Shown here in pieces: positions 1-11,273 of a stretch of DNA of 64,000 nucleotides. Positions within the stretch are counted from its first letter, which is position 1, and every line of letters starts with the position of its first letter. The notes beneath the pieces were generated by a model. The model did no database searches. It saw nothing but the letters and a program-made list of their open reading frames with translations, and was not told the DNA's origin. The position numbers were made by a program, and so were the translations under genes. The DNA lies in the NCBI RefSeq assembly GCF_019511375.1, contig NZ_JAEUAO010000002.1:434001-498000 (forward strand). The letters are read 5' to 3'. Source of the DNA: Rhizobium herbae (GTDB lineage Bacteria; Pseudomonadota; Alphaproteobacteria; Rhizobiales; Rhizobiaceae).

Positions 1-528
1 ACGGTCTACCAGAACCTTGCCCTGTCGCCGGCGCTTTCGATTGCCGACAACATGTTCCTCGGCCGGGAAATTCGCAAATCCGGGCCGCTCGGCAGTGTTT
101 TCCGCATGCTCGATCATGCGGCGATGGAAAAGATCGCTCGCGACAAGCTGTCGGAACTCGGCCTGATGACGATCCAGAACATCAACCAGGCGGTGGAAAC
201 GCTGTCCGGCGGCCAGCGCCAGGGGGTGGCCGTGGCCCGCGCCGCCGCCTTCGGCTCCAAGCTCATCATTCTCGATGAGCCGACGGCAGCGCTGGGGGTG
301 AAGGAAAGCCGCCGCGTTCTGGAACTGATCCTCGACGTGCGCGCGCGCGGCCTGCCGATCGTGCTCATCTCGCACAACATGCCGCATGTGTTCGAAGTGG
401 CCGACCGCATCCATATCCACCGGCTTGGCAAACGCCTCTGCGTCATCAATCCGAAGGAATACACCATGTCGGATGCCGTTGCCTTCATGACCGGTGCCAA
501 GGTGCCGCCGGAGGCGCTCGCCGCATGA
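1..528 (+). CDS. frcA: Fructose-type sugar ABC transporter ATP-binding protein, 5' end missing
   Basis: The reading frame is open from base 1, so the start lies outside the window; only the last 175 residues are present. They carry the Q-loop (VYQN, codons 2-5), the ABC signature LSGGQRQG, a Walker B segment LIILDEPTAAL and an H-loop ISHN. This is the second half of a CUT2-type sugar importer ATPase, which powers uptake at the inner membrane. The stop overlaps the next start (ATGA at 525-528), so the two genes are translationally coupled. The pairing with a small P-loop kinase matches the frcBCAK fructose operon of Sinorhizobium (recalled), and a fructokinase gene lies 3 kb downstream. Fructose specificity is inferred from this context, not from the fragment itself. 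Confidence 0.88.
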   Translation, partial: TVYQNLALSPALSIADNMFLGREIRKSGPLGSVFRMLDHAAMEKIARDKLSELGLMTIQNINQAVETLSGGQRQGVAVARAAAFGSKLIILDEPTAALGVKESRRVLELILDVRARGLPIVLISHNMPHVFEVADRIHIHRLGKRLCVINPKEYTMSDAVAFMTGAKVPPEALAA

Positions 529-1160
529 CCATGACGCTTGCGGCAATCGCCGACGCCGTCATCGAGAAAGCGGGGAAGCGGCCACGCTTCATCGTTGCCA
601 TTGCCGGCCCCCCCGGGGCCGGCAAATCCACGCTTGCCGATACGCTCCAGGAAGAGCTGACGCGGCGCGGCGAAAAATCCGCGGTCCTGCCGATGGACGG
701 CTTCCACATGGATAATGGAATTCTCGAGGAACGCGGCCTGCTGAAACGCAAGGGCGCGCCGGAAACCTTCGACGTCCGCGCTTTCATCGACATCGTCAAG
801 GCGGTGCGCAAGGCGGACGAGGAAGTGCTCGTCCCGGTCTTCGACCGTTCCCGCGAGATCGCCATTGCCTCGGCCCGGGTGGTCGCGCCGGAGACGCGCA
901 TCATTCTGACGGAAGGCAACTACCTGCTGCTCGACGAGGCGCCCTGGAAACGGCTTGACGGCATGTTCGACCTGACGATCTTCGTCGGCCCGTCCTACGA
1001 GGTTCTGGAGGAGCGCCTGCGGCAGCGCTGGATTCACTACGGACTCGACGACGCCGGCATCGAATGGAAGCTCTACGGCAACGACCTGCCGAACGGAAAG
1101 CGGATCATCGAAAATTCCCGTCCGGCCGATATTGCCATCGAGATCTTCGAAACGGCCTGA
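525..1160 (+). CDS. frcK: P-loop nucleoside/sugar kinase family protein FrcK
   Basis: This 211-residue protein has a clear P-loop, GPPGAGKST, at residues 28-36, and an overall form like the uridine kinase/pantothenate kinase family. A PMDGFHMDN segment and an LLLDEAPW segment follow, also typical of that family. The ATG overlaps the stop of frcA by four bases; a second ATG six bases downstream is possible. In the Sinorhizobium frc operon the equivalent gene is called frcK and is described only as a putative kinase, so the true substrate is unknown. Its position suggests a role linked to sugar uptake, but fructose phosphorylation is more likely done by the PfkB fructokinase at 3284-4210. Confidence 0.85.
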   Translation: MTMTLAAIADAVIEKAGKRPRFIVAIAGPPGAGKSTLADTLQEELTRRGEKSAVLPMDGFHMDNGILEERGLLKRKGAPETFDVRAFIDIVKAVRKADEEVLVPVFDRSREIAIASARVVAPETRIILTEGNYLLLDEAPWKRLDGMFDLTIFVGPSYEVLEERLRQRWIHYGLDDAGIEWKLYGNDLPNGKRIIENSRPADIAIEIFETA

Positions 1161-1269
1161 GGCGGGCAGTCCGTCGTTGTTTTCCCGCGCATAATGATGC
1201 TATCCGAACCCTCGGTCAGCGCATGCCCTTGCACCATGCGCCCTTAGATTGCGCCTGGAGATATCCGTC

Positions 1270-2328
1270 ATGAGCACGCATGCCATCACCGAACTTACCA
1301 TCCGCCGTCCCGACGACTGGCATCTGCATCTGCGCGACGGCGGCATGCTGAAGGGCGTGATCGGCGATACCAGCCGCCACTTCGCCCGCGCCATCATCAT
1401 GCCCAATCTGGTCCCGCCCGTCGTCACCACCGCCGACGCGGCCGCCTACCGCAAGCGCATCCTGGCAGCCGTGCCGAAAGGCGACCGGTTCGAGCCGCTG
1501 ATGACGCTCTATCTCACCGAAGGCACGAACCCGGACGATGTCGAAGCCGGGCACAGGAGCGGGCTGATCAAGGCGGTCAAGCTCTACCCCGCCGGCGCCA
1601 CGACCAATTCGCAAAGCGGCGTGCGCAATTTCGAAAATGCCATGCCGGTGCTGGAGCGCATGGCGAAAATCGGCCTGCCGCTCTGTGTCCATGGCGAAGT
1701 GACATCGGCGGACGTCGATATCTTCGACCGTGAAGCCGTCTTCATCGAAACCGTGCTCGATCCGCTGCGCGCCCGCCTTCCCGAGCTGAAGGTGACGATG
1801 GAACACGTCACTACCAAGGACGGCATCGACTATATCACGTCGTCGAAGGCCAACCTCGCCGGTTCGATCACCACCCATCACCTGATCATCAACCGTAACG
1901 CCATCCTCGTCGGCGGCATCCGGCCGCACTATTACTGCCTGCCGGTTGCCAAGCGCGAGGTTCATCGCCTTGCCCTGCGGGCCGCCGCCACCTCGGGCAA
2001 TCCGCGCTTCTTCCTCGGCACCGACTCCGCGCCGCATGTCGATCCCTTGAAGGAATGCGCCTGCGGCTGCGCCGGCATCTATACCTCGATCAACACGATG
2101 AGCTGCCTTGCGCATGTCTTCGAACAGGAGCAGGCGCTTGACAAGCTGGAGGCCTTTGCGTCGCTGAACGGTCCCGCCTGGTACGGCCTGCCGGTCAACG
2201 AGGAGACGATCACGCTGCGCAAGCACGCCGAACCTGTGGAGTTCCCGAAGAAGATCGAGACGGAAGCGGGTGCTGTTACCGTTTTCGATCCGATGTTCCC
2301 GCTGCACTGGGCCGTCACGGAGCGCTGA
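1270..2328 (+). CDS. pyrC: Dihydroorotase (class II)
   Basis: PyrC cyclises carbamoyl-aspartate to dihydroorotate in pyrimidine synthesis. The 352-residue product has the metal-binding HLH pair (His18, His20, in DWHLHLRDG), the KLYPAGAT segment whose lysine is carbamylated in this family, further metal histidines in CVHGEV and MEHVT, and the catalytic aspartate in LGTDSAPH. Length matches E. coli PyrC (about 348). I chose the ATG at 1270 because GGAG lies ten bases upstream and the family N-terminus fits; an in-frame TTG at 1249 would add seven residues. pyrE follows after 182 bases in the same direction. Confidence 0.96.
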   Translation: MSTHAITELTIRRPDDWHLHLRDGGMLKGVIGDTSRHFARAIIMPNLVPPVVTTADAAAYRKRILAAVPKGDRFEPLMTLYLTEGTNPDDVEAGHRSGLIKAVKLYPAGATTNSQSGVRNFENAMPVLERMAKIGLPLCVHGEVTSADVDIFDREAVFIETVLDPLRARLPELKVTMEHVTTKDGIDYITSSKANLAGSITTHHLIINRNAILVGGIRPHYYCLPVAKREVHRLALRAAATSGNPRFFLGTDSAPHVDPLKECACGCAGIYTSINTMSCLAHVFEQEQALDKLEAFASLNGPAWYGLPVNEETITLRKHAEPVEFPKKIETEAGAVTVFDPMFPLHWAVTER

Positions 2329-2510
2329 AATCCGGCCCGGGTGCTGATCGGCCTCCTTCGAAGTCCAGCGCCGGCCGCGTGATTGAAAGGGGCGAACGGC
2401 TTGATCGCGGCGAACACCGCGGCCAGCGGTTCCAGGTGTTCCGCCTCTGGCTTTCGGGGGCTCGAACTGCTATGCGCGGATAACAAAATCCAATGGCTAA
2501 GGAGGCCGCG

Positions 2511-3209
2511 ATGATCCAGACATCCTTTCCCGACAGGGCCGTCATGGCCGAGCTGGTCGCAAAGATGCTCTGGGAAATCAAGGCGGTGCATTTCCGCGCC
2601 GCCGAACCCTACAAGCTCGCCTCGGGCATGGCGAGCCCGGTCTATATCGATTGCCGCAAGCTGATCTCCTATCCGCGCATCCGCTCGACCGTGATGGATT
2701 TTGCCGCCGCGACGGTGTTGCGTGAGGCCGGTTTCGAGCAGTTCGACGTCATTGCCGGCGGCGAGACGGCGGGCATTCCCTTCGCCGCGATGCTGGCCGA
2801 GCGCCTCGCCCTGCCGATGATCTATGTACGCAAGGCGCCCAAGGGGCACGGCCGCAACGCCCAGATCGAAGGGCATATGCCCGAGGGTGCGCGCGTGCTC
2901 GTCATCGAGGACCTGACCACGGCCGGCGGCTCGATGTTCAAGTTCATCGACGCCATCCGCGCAGCGGGCGGTGTGGTCGATCATGGGATCGCTCTGTTCT
3001 ACTATGATATTTTCCCGAAGGCTCGCGCAGAGATGCAGGAGAAGGGGGTGACGCTGCACAACATCGCCACGTGGCGCGACGTTCTCGCGGTTGCCAAGGA
3101 ACAGAAACTGTTCGACGAAAACACGCTGTCGGAGGTCGAATCCTTCCTCAACGCGCCGCTCGAATGGTCGGGTCGCAATGGCGGCGTCAGCGCCTTGGCG
3201 ACAGCCTGA
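2511..3209 (+). CDS. pyrE: Orotate phosphoribosyltransferase
   Basis: PyrE joins orotate to PRPP to give OMP, two steps after PyrC in the same pathway. The 232-residue protein shows the PRPP-binding motif [13 protein letters not shown] near residues 129-141 and the KAPKGHG loop with catalytic lysine and histidine. The start at 2511 is set by an AAGGAGG ribosome site ending five bases upstream; an earlier ATG at 2493 would place that site inside the gene. Its place directly after pyrC is consistent with co-transcription, although the 182-base gap leaves room for a separate promoter. Confidence 0.95.
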   Translation: MIQTSFPDRAVMAELVAKMLWEIKAVHFRAAEPYKLASGMASPVYIDCRKLISYPRIRSTVMDFAAATVLREAGFEQFDVIAGGETAGIPFAAMLAERLALPMIYVRKAPKGHGRNAQIEGHMPEGARVLVIEDLTTAGGSMFKFIDAIRAAGGVVDHGIALFYYDIFPKARAEMQEKGVTLHNIATWRDVLAVAKEQKLFDENTLSEVESFLNAPLEWSGRNGGVSALATA

Positions 3210-3283
3210 AAACGGAGCTGGAATTCCTGATCGTCTTGCTTTAAATCGATTGAAATGAAATCACTGAAAGGGAGGATGCCGTC

Positions 3284-4210
3284 TTGATCATCTGCTGTGG
3301 AGAAGCCCTGATCGACATGCTGCCGCGCCAGACGACGGCGGGCGAGGTGGCTTTCGCGCCCTATTCCGGCGGCGCGATCTTCAACACGGCGATCGCGCTC
3401 GGCCGCCTCGGCATCCCGACGGGCTTCTTCACCGGCCTCTCCGATGACATGTTCGGCGATATGCTGCGCGAGACGCTGAAGTCCAGCAACGTCGATTTCG
3501 GCCCGTGCGCGACGCTGCCGCTCCATACGACGATGGCCTTCGTCAAATTGATCAACGGCTCGGCGACCTATGCCTTCTTCGACGAAAACACCGCCGGCCG
3601 CATGATCACCAAGGATCACCTGCCGGCGCTCGGCGATTTCTGCGAGGCGCTGCATTTCGGCGCCATCAGCCTGATTCCGGAACCGTGCGGATCGACTTAC
3701 GAATCCCTGATGGCCCGCGAGCATGAGAAACGCGTGATTTCCTTCGATCCCAATATCCGTCCCGGCTTCATCAAGGATGCCGAAGCCCACAAGGCCCGCA
3801 TGTTGCGCATGGCGGCCATGTCAGACATCGTCAAGTTCTCCGACGAGGACCTCGACTGGTTCGGCGAGGCGGGCACGCATGAGGAACTGGTGGGCAAATG
3901 GCTGCAGCGCGGCCCGAAGCTCATCGTCATCACCAAGGGCGCTGACGGCGCCGACGGCTACACGGCGCGCGGCAAGGTTTCGGTGCCCGGTGAAAAAGTC
4001 ACCGTCGTCGATACGGTCGGCGCCGGCGACACGTTCGACGCGGGCATTCTTGCTTCGCTGAAGATGAACAATCTCCTGACCAAGCAACAGGTTGCGAACC
4101 TGAGCGAAAGCGCCGTGCGCGATGCTCTTGCCCTCGGTGCCAAGGCCGCCGCCGTCACCGTGTCGCGCGCCGGTGCAAATCCGCCCTGGAGCTACGAGAT
4201 CGGCCTCTAA
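3284..4210 (+). CDS. frk: Fructokinase (PfkB/ribokinase family)
   Basis: This 308-residue PfkB-family sugar kinase likely phosphorylates fructose to fructose-6-phosphate. It starts MIICCGEALIDMLP, has the family glycine-rich N-terminal region SGGAIFNTAIALGRLG, and ends with the DTVGAGDTFDAG signature, where Asp249 would be the catalytic base. The start must be TTG: GGGAGG at 3270-3275 points to 3284, and the ATG inside that region (3275) stops after three codons. Together with frcA/frcK upstream and pgi at 5895 it would form a route from imported fructose to glucose-6-phosphate. Exact sugar specificity is inferred. Confidence 0.88.
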   Translation: MIICCGEALIDMLPRQTTAGEVAFAPYSGGAIFNTAIALGRLGIPTGFFTGLSDDMFGDMLRETLKSSNVDFGPCATLPLHTTMAFVKLINGSATYAFFDENTAGRMITKDHLPALGDFCEALHFGAISLIPEPCGSTYESLMAREHEKRVISFDPNIRPGFIKDAEAHKARMLRMAAMSDIVKFSDEDLDWFGEAGTHEELVGKWLQRGPKLIVITKGADGADGYTARGKVSVPGEKVTVVDTVGAGDTFDAGILASLKMNNLLTKQQVANLSESAVRDALALGAKAAAVTVSRAGANPPWSYEIGL

Positions 4211-4248
4211 TTTACCTGCGAAAACGCTTGCCGGCCATCGGTTGTGAT

Positions 4249-4264
4249 AGCGCGCCGGCGCGCT
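4249..4264. repeat. Perfect 16-base GC-only palindrome in the frk/GT4 gap
   Basis: AGCGCGCCGGCGCGCT reads the same on both strands. It sits between the convergent ends of the fructokinase and glycosyltransferase genes and could help end transcription, but it lacks a T-tract. In GC-rich DNA such sequences also arise by chance. Confidence 0.35.
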
Positions 4265-4303
4265 GGCGCCATGTGGGTTGGCTGCAAGAAAGATCCGGCA
4301 GAC

Positions 4304-5350
4304 CTACGATGCCGATCGCAACCGTCGGCCGCGGCCGGCAAAGGCACTGCGGGGTACGCCCGCAAGGTTCGAGAGAAACTGCCGCGCGCATTCGCTCCAG
4401 CTGAATGTCAGCGCCTTTTGCCGGGCGTCCTCCCGCGACAAGGCGAGCGCGGCAAGGGCTGCTTGCCGCAGATCGCTGGACAGAAAGCCGCCGCCATCTG
4501 CCAGTATGTCGCTCGGTGCGGTGACCGGAAACGCTGCGACGGGGCAACCGCTCGCCAGCGCCTCCAGAATGACGTTGCCGAAGGTATCGACCCGGCTCGG
4601 GAAGACGAAGACGTCCGCCGACGCGTAGATCGTCGCAAGCTCGGTTCCCATGCGCCGGCCCAGGAAATGCACGTGCGGATATTTCTGCCGCAGGTGGGCG
4701 AGGTCTGGCCCGTCGCCGACGACCACCTTGCTGCCGGGCAGGTCAAGGTCGAGGAAAGCCGGAAGGTTCTTTTCCACCGCCACCCGTCCGACGTTCAGGA
4801 AGATCGGGCGGGGGAAGGGCAGGTTCTGGCGGCGCGCCGGGTCGAAGAGAACCGTGTCGATGCCACGCGTCCACCGCTTGATGTTGTGAAAGCCGCGCGC
4901 AGCCATCTCCGTACCGAGCGACGCGGTGGCGACCATCATGCCATTGCCGGAATTGTGGAACTGGCGCAGCCACCAGTAGCTCCAATCTTCCGGAATGGGC
5001 AATCGCGCGCTGACGAACTCGGGAAAGCGCGTGTGGTAGCTCGTCGTGAACGGCAGCCCCCTGCGCAGGCAGATGCCGCGCGCGACGAGGCCGAGCGGCC
5101 CTTCCGTGGCGATATGGATATAGTCGGGCGCCACTGCATCGATCTCTTTCGCTACCTGCCGCCGGGTCGGAAGTGCCAGCCGGATATCGGGATAGAAAGG
5201 CAGCGGGAAGGTGGCAAACCGCTCCGGTGTCAGGAATTCGATGGTGATCCCCTGTTCCTGCACCGAACGGGCAAGTTCATCGAGGGTGCGAACGACACCG
5301 TTGACCTGCGGATGCCAGGCATCGGTCACAACGAGAACGGTCTTTTCCAT
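4304..5350 (-). CDS. GT4-family glycosyltransferase
   Basis: The 348-residue product has the GT-B, GT4 layout: an N-terminal acceptor half starting VLVVTDAWHPQVNGVVRTL, then LNVGRVAVEKN and KVVVGDGPDL at the domain junction, and a nucleotide-sugar-binding EX7E-type element around FPSRVDTFGNVILEALASG. It is probably a cytoplasmic or membrane-associated enzyme moving a hexose from a nucleotide sugar to a lipid or glycan. Close relatives include bacterial mannosyl- and glucuronosyl-diacylglycerol synthases, so a glycolipid role is possible but unproven. The start at 5350 has AGGGG about seven bases upstream; the open frame extends to 5455 with no better start. It is convergent with frk. Confidence 0.85.
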   Translation of the reverse strand: MEKTVLVVTDAWHPQVNGVVRTLDELARSVQEQGITIEFLTPERFATFPLPFYPDIRLALPTRRQVAKEIDAVAPDYIHIATEGPLGLVARGICLRRGLPFTTSYHTRFPEFVSARLPIPEDWSYWWLRQFHNSGNGMMVATASLGTEMAARGFHNIKRWTRGIDTVLFDPARRQNLPFPRPIFLNVGRVAVEKNLPAFLDLDLPGSKVVVGDGPDLAHLRQKYPHVHFLGRRMGTELATIYASADVFVFPSRVDTFGNVILEALASGCPVAAFPVTAPSDILADGGGFLSSDLRQAALAALALSREDARQKALTFSWSECARQFLSNLAGVPRSAFAGRGRRLRSAS

Positions 5351-5510
5351 GCTGCGCCCCTGGACGCGGCTCTGCGATATGTTGCGGAGCACTGGCTGAC
5401 GGTCGAATCGCCTGGCAACTGCCATCCGGGCTCTTTGATCATGTTTTGATGACAAGCAGATGATTGACTGTCGGGCGCAGGAAATGGCCTTCCCTGAAAT
5501 CCAAGCCGCC

Positions 5511-5753
5511 TCAGCGACCGATCAGCGCCACTTGCTCGTAGCCACGGCCGGAGGATGCGGCGACAATCGCCAGAATGCAGCCGTCGGGAGCGCGCACATG
5601 CACCTTCAGCGATGTGTAGTCGGCATCGCGACCGATCTTGTCGGCGATTCTTTGTCCGTAATACACGGCTGATCCCACATCGAAATGATCGATGCCGTCT
5701 TCATCGACCACCTGTTCATCGCCGAAGTGCAGATCGAAGAAATAGTGTTCCAC
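5511..5753 (-). CDS. DUF6894-type small conserved protein
   Basis: An 80-residue protein that opens with a YFFDLHFGDE pattern followed by an acidic stretch (DEDGIDHFD), which matches the small rhizobial DUF6894 family as I know it. No signal peptide or membrane segment is visible. The start is GTG and no strong ribosome site stands out. Function is unknown. It lies alone between the glycosyltransferase start and pgi, all on the minus strand. Confidence 0.65.
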   Translation of the reverse strand: MEHYFFDLHFGDEQVVDEDGIDHFDVGSAVYYGQRIADKIGRDADYTSLKVHVRAPDGCILAIVAASSGRGYEQVALIGR

Positions 5754-5831
5754 GCCAATGCCCCGGACCCTTGCGTCGCCGGAGGTCTCTCCGGCTTGAG
5801 GACGCGGTTTCAGGCATATCGCATCGTGTCC

Positions 5832-5866
5832 GAATACAGGCTGAACTCCGCATTCAGCCTGTATTC
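5832..5866 (-). terminator. Long hairpin downstream of pgi
   Basis: Perfect 14-base arms (GAATACAGGCTGAA and its complement) enclose a 7-base loop. The hairpin lies 29 bases past the pgi stop and before the DUF6894 gene, so it is probably the pgi transcript end or a processing signal. There is no U-tract on either strand. Confidence 0.55.
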
Positions 5867-5894
5867 ATCGATGTCTGTCGAGGCCGTGGCGAGA

Positions 5895-7535
<1,641 letters not shown>

Positions 7536-7735
7536 GGCGAGGGCTCCTTGCGTCGCGGATGGGTCGCGATAGCTAGTCGCTTTGGCCACGGCAAATCAAG
7601 AGCGTCCTCACCCGAAGGATAAGAAAGCCGTTCTTTCCTATTGCGGGTCGACAATTGGAATCGTCTTGCGGTTGCAAAACTGGAAGGCTGCAAACGCTCC
7701 GTCAACCTTTGACAAGACGGGCGGTTTGAACACCC

Positions 7736-9436
7736 TCAGCCGCGCAGATCCTTGCGCAGGATCTTGCCGACATTCGACTTCGGCAGTTCGGTGCGAAACT
7801 CGACGAATTTCGGCCGCTTGTAGTTGGTGAGGTTGGCGGAGCAATGGGCCTTGACATCCGCCTCGGTAAGGTTCGGGTCCTTCTTGACGACGAACAGCTT
7901 CACGGCCTCGCCCGAATGCTGATCCGGCACGCCGATCGCCGCGCATTCGAGAATGCCCGCATGCGTCATCGCCACTTCCTCGATTTCGTTCGGGAAGACG
8001 TTGAAGCCGGAGACGAGGATCATGTCCTTCTTGCGGTCGACGATCTTGACCAGGCCTTGCGCGTTCATGAAGCCGATATCGCCGGTGCGGAAGAAGCCGT
8101 CGGGCGAGATCGCCCTGGCGGTTTCGTCGGGCCGCTGCCAGTAGCCGGCCATGACCTGCGGGCCGCGGATGCAGATTTCGCCGATATCGCCGAGCGACAG
8201 CGTGTTGCCATCGTCGTCGCGGATCTCAACCTCCGTCGAGGGCAGGGGAAGGCCGATCGTGCCGGTGAACTCGGCTGCGTCCAGCCGGTTGGCCGTCGCG
8301 ACGGGCGATGTCTCCGAAAGGCCGTAGCCTTCCTTGATCGGGCATCCCGTCATCGTTTCCCAGCGTTCGGCAACCGGTCGCTGCACCGCCATTCCGCCGC
8401 CGAAGGTCAGCGCCAGTTCGGAAAAGTCGAGCTTCTGGAATTCGGCGTTGTTCATCAGTGCGTTGAACAGCGTATTCAGGCCCGGGAAGATGTTGACCCT
8501 ATACTTCGCCAGTTCCTTGACGAAGGCCGGGATGTCGCGCGGATTTGGGATCAGGATATTTTGCCCGCCGGTCTTCAGGCCCATCAATGAATTCACTGTG
8601 AGCGCGAAGATATGGTAGAGCGGCAGGGCGCAGAGGAACACCAGGTGATCCGGCCGCTTCTTGTTGAGGAAGGCGGTTTCAAGCCACAGGCCCATCTGGG
8701 CCATGTTCGCGAGAAGATTGGCATGGGTGAGCGTCGCGCCCTTGGAGACGCCGGTGGTGCCGCCGGTATATTGCAGGAAGGCGACATCGCCCGGTTTGAC
8801 ATCGACCTTGTTCAGGGTCGCACTGTTTCCCTTTGCCAAAACCGCCTTGAAGGACAGGTGGCCGGGCAGCGACCATTGCGGCACGAGTTTCTTGACCTTG
8901 CGCACGACGATGTTGACGATCAGGCCCTTGAGACCCAGAAGGTCGCCCATGGTCGCGACGACGATGTGCTTAAGGTCGGTGCGCGCGGCCACCTGCTCGA
9001 CCGTGTGGGCGAAGTTTTCCAGCACGAAGATCGCCTTGGCCCCGGCATCCTTCAGCTGATGCTCGAGTTCGCGCGGCGTATAGAGCGGATTGACGTTCAC
9101 GACGGCAAAGCCTGCGCGCAGGATGCCATAGACGATCACCGGATTCTGCAGGATGTTCGGCATCATCACGGCAACGCGGTCGCCCTTGGCCAGACCGGTG
9201 GATTGAAGCCAGGCGCCGATCTTCTTGCTCTCGGCGTCGAGTTCGGCAAAGGTCAGCGTCTTGCCCATGCAGGTGAACGCAGGGCGCGTGGCGTATGTCG
9301 CACAGGCTTCCACAAAGAGTTCGCCGATGGAGTTGTGGGGCAAAGGGGTGATTTCTGCGGGCATGCCGGGCGGATAGGACTGCAGCCAGGGTTTGGCGGC
9401 CTGGGGGTCGCGCTTCTGAATCAAAGTGTCCGGCAT
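7736..9436 (-). CDS. fadD: Long-chain fatty acid--CoA ligase
   Basis: FadD activates long-chain fatty acids to acyl-CoA using ATP, at the inner face of the membrane. The 566-residue protein has the adenylate-forming P-loop YTGGTTGVSKGA, the GYGLSETSP motif, FRTGDIG, and the C-terminal catalytic lysine in PKSNVGKILRKDL. GGGAGAG sits just upstream of the ATG. A leader of about 170 bases precedes it; a promoter-like TTGACG/TATAAT pair overlapping an operator lies at 9621-9647. The same operator type precedes the fadE operon at 55.5 kb. Confidence 0.95.
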   Translation of the reverse strand: MPDTLIQKRDPQAAKPWLQSYPPGMPAEITPLPHNSIGELFVEACATYATRPAFTCMGKTLTFAELDAESKKIGAWLQSTGLAKGDRVAVMMPNILQNPVIVYGILRAGFAVVNVNPLYTPRELEHQLKDAGAKAIFVLENFAHTVEQVAARTDLKHIVVATMGDLLGLKGLIVNIVVRKVKKLVPQWSLPGHLSFKAVLAKGNSATLNKVDVKPGDVAFLQYTGGTTGVSKGATLTHANLLANMAQMGLWLETAFLNKKRPDHLVFLCALPLYHIFALTVNSLMGLKTGGQNILIPNPRDIPAFVKELAKYRVNIFPGLNTLFNALMNNAEFQKLDFSELALTFGGGMAVQRPVAERWETMTGCPIKEGYGLSETSPVATANRLDAAEFTGTIGLPLPSTEVEIRDDDGNTLSLGDIGEICIRGPQVMAGYWQRPDETARAISPDGFFRTGDIGFMNAQGLVKIVDRKKDMILVSGFNVFPNEIEEVAMTHAGILECAAIGVPDQHSGEAVKLFVVKKDPNLTEADVKAHCSANLTNYKRPKFVEFRTELPKSNVGKILRKDLRG

Positions 9437-9471
9437 GGTCTCTCTCCCTGATGCAACTGCCGCCGCGCTGC

Positions 9472-9492
9472 AAGACGGCCGTGCGCCGTCTT
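9472..9492. other. Stem-loop in the fadD leader
   Basis: AAGACGGC and GCCGTCTT form an 8-base stem with a 5-base loop, about 35 bases ahead of the fadD start on the minus strand. It may shape the long fadD leader; on the plus strand it is followed by a short T-run. The remaining part of the 494-base gap (9437-9930) shows no convincing gene. Confidence 0.35.
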
Positions 9493-9620
9493 CATTTTTC
9501 CATACACAACCCTGTCCGAAAATGTCATCGGCTTGCGCTGCGCAGGAGCGGACGATCCCTCCAGATCGCCCACATTGATGAGGATGAAGCTTTCGTTTCG
9601 CCTCATCAAGTCCATTCCGG

Positions 9621-9647
9621 ATTATATAACCTTAACGTAAACGTCAA
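9621..9647 (-). promoter_or_regulatory. fadD promoter with fatty-acid-type operator
   Basis: On the minus strand TTGACG (9642-9647) and TATAAT (9621-9626) lie 15 bases apart, and the spacer begins with TTTACGTTAA. The first part, TTGACGTTTACGTTAA, matches the palindrome upstream of fadE (55512-55535) and the site upstream of the nitronate monooxygenase (14069-14090). A repressor or MerR-type regulator bound here would control fadD. The regulator gene is not in the window. Confidence 0.6.
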
Positions 9648-9930
9648 TACATCGCCGAGAGTTTGGCGGTGCATGGCCAGATTTCGCGGCAGGTGCCCGC
9701 AATGTTCTGCGAGCAGGTGCGAAAAGGTATATTGCACTGCAACAAGCCAGCCAAGGCGTTCCTCCCAAGTCCTCCCCATCACGTGCCAAAGTTCGATTGT
9801 CATCGGCTTGTGTTGACGCTGCGGTCATATTTACCTATGCCGCACGCGCCGGGTTTGCCGGCAAAAATCGGAAACATGTGGCAAGCCGTGAGTTTTGCTG
9901 TCATCTTGATGTCATGTGGAGGAATGCTTT

Positions 9931-11085
9931 TTGCAACTGACCAATCGTGACCGGGGCGAGCTTCCGTCTGAGCCGCGCCTTTTTGGCCGTCCGGCCCATG
10001 AACGCTCGGCGCTTGTCGGGCCGATTTCGGCCGCGCGCTGGCTGCTCGTCTTTATCCTCCTCGCCGGCGTCTATTTCTTCCACGGCTTTCTGGTGCCGGT
10101 GCTGGCGGCGCTGGTAATCGGCTTCGCCTCCTGGCCAATCTATCGTCGCCTGCTTGCGGCCATCGGCGGCAACCGGACGCTTGGAGCCACCATTGCGATC
10201 ATTGCGGTGATTTCCTTCATCGTCGCGCCGATTTCGCTGGCCGCGGTCTACGCCGTCGATGAAGTCCGTGACTGGGTCGACTGGACCACCGCCACCAACA
10301 AATTCGGAGCGCCTGTGCCGGTCTGGCTGACGCAGATTCCGGGTGCCGGTGTCTGGCTTGGAGCGCAATGGGCCAAATATGTCGGCCATCCCGGCGCGGT
10401 CGGCGAACTGGTCCAGCTCGTCAGTGGCTCCAATATCGGCAGCATCTACCGCGGCGTGCTCGTTGTCGGCGCGTCTGCCTTCCAGTCGCTGCTCACTCTG
10501 CTTTTCATGCTGATCACCCTGTTTTTCGTCTATCGCGACGGCGAGAAACTGCTTGTCCAGCTTGATCGTCTCGGTGAACGTATCCTGCCGATGCGCTGGG
10601 AGCGCGTGTCGCGCATCGTGCCGCTGACCATCAGTTCGACCGTCACCGGCATGGGCATTATTGCTATCGGCGAAGGCATCGTGCTTGGCGTCGCCTATTG
10701 GCTGGCAGGGGTTCCCTCGCCAGTGACCCTTGGCATCATCACCGGCATCATGGCGCTGATCCCCGGCGGCGCGCCGCTCTGTTTCACCCTCGTGTCGGTC
10801 TATCTCTTCGCCAGTGGCTCGCCGTTTGCCGCCGCCGCCCTGTTCGCCTGGGGAACCATCGAGTTGTTCATTGTCGACAAGACCCTGCGCCCCAGGCTTG
10901 TCGGCGGACCGATCAGCCTCCCCTTCCTGCCAACCTTCTTTGGCCTCGTCGGCGGCGTCAAGACCATGGGGTTCCTCGGGCTTTTCGTCGGGCCGGTGCT
11001 GATGGCGCTTCTGGTGGCAATCTGGCGGGAATGGTTGCACGAGGTGACGAACCAGCCGCCACCGCCGAGCGAGATCATCAAATAG
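9931..11085 (+). CDS. AI-2E family (PerM-type) membrane permease
   Basis: The 384-residue product is a multi-pass membrane protein of the AI-2E/PerM family, with paired helices near the N-terminus (AARWLLVFILLAGVYFF), a soluble middle part, and several C-terminal helices including VTLGIITGIMALIPGG and FLGLFVGPVLMALLVA. Members export or exchange small solutes; the substrate here is unknown. GGAGG at 9918-9922 best fits a TTG start at 9931. The GTG at 9916 overlaps that ribosome site and the ATG at 9924 is in another frame with an early stop. The gene stands alone between fadD and the ureidoglycine enzyme. Confidence 0.82.
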   Translation: MQLTNRDRGELPSEPRLFGRPAHERSALVGPISAARWLLVFILLAGVYFFHGFLVPVLAALVIGFASWPIYRRLLAAIGGNRTLGATIAIIAVISFIVAPISLAAVYAVDEVRDWVDWTTATNKFGAPVPVWLTQIPGAGVWLGAQWAKYVGHPGAVGELVQLVSGSNIGSIYRGVLVVGASAFQSLLTLLFMLITLFFVYRDGEKLLVQLDRLGERILPMRWERVSRIVPLTISSTVTGMGIIAIGEGIVLGVAYWLAGVPSPVTLGIITGIMALIPGGAPLCFTLVSVYLFASGSPFAAAALFAWGTIELFIVDKTLRPRLVGGPISLPFLPTFFGLVGGVKTMGFLGLFVGPVLMALLVAIWREWLHEVTNQPPPPSEIIK

Positions 11086-11273
11086 GAGCGGGCGCATAGC
11101 CTTGCGCGATCGCATCGTTAACGGTGATTTCCCCCGTCTTTGGCGAAACTCTATCTGGACATAAGGGGGAATTGCAGCGTGATCTCAGCGCGCCATTGCG
11201 CTAATGATTGAGTGTTCCTTGCGGCCGCCTGCGGCCATAAGGACTGATCCATCTTGAAAGTCCAGGAAATCCG

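Noticed and set aside
9421-9615. 64-residue minus-strand ORF in the fadD leader, overlapping the fadD start
   Set aside because: Could be a leader peptide, but no ribosome site or conserved pattern was seen, so I left it out.
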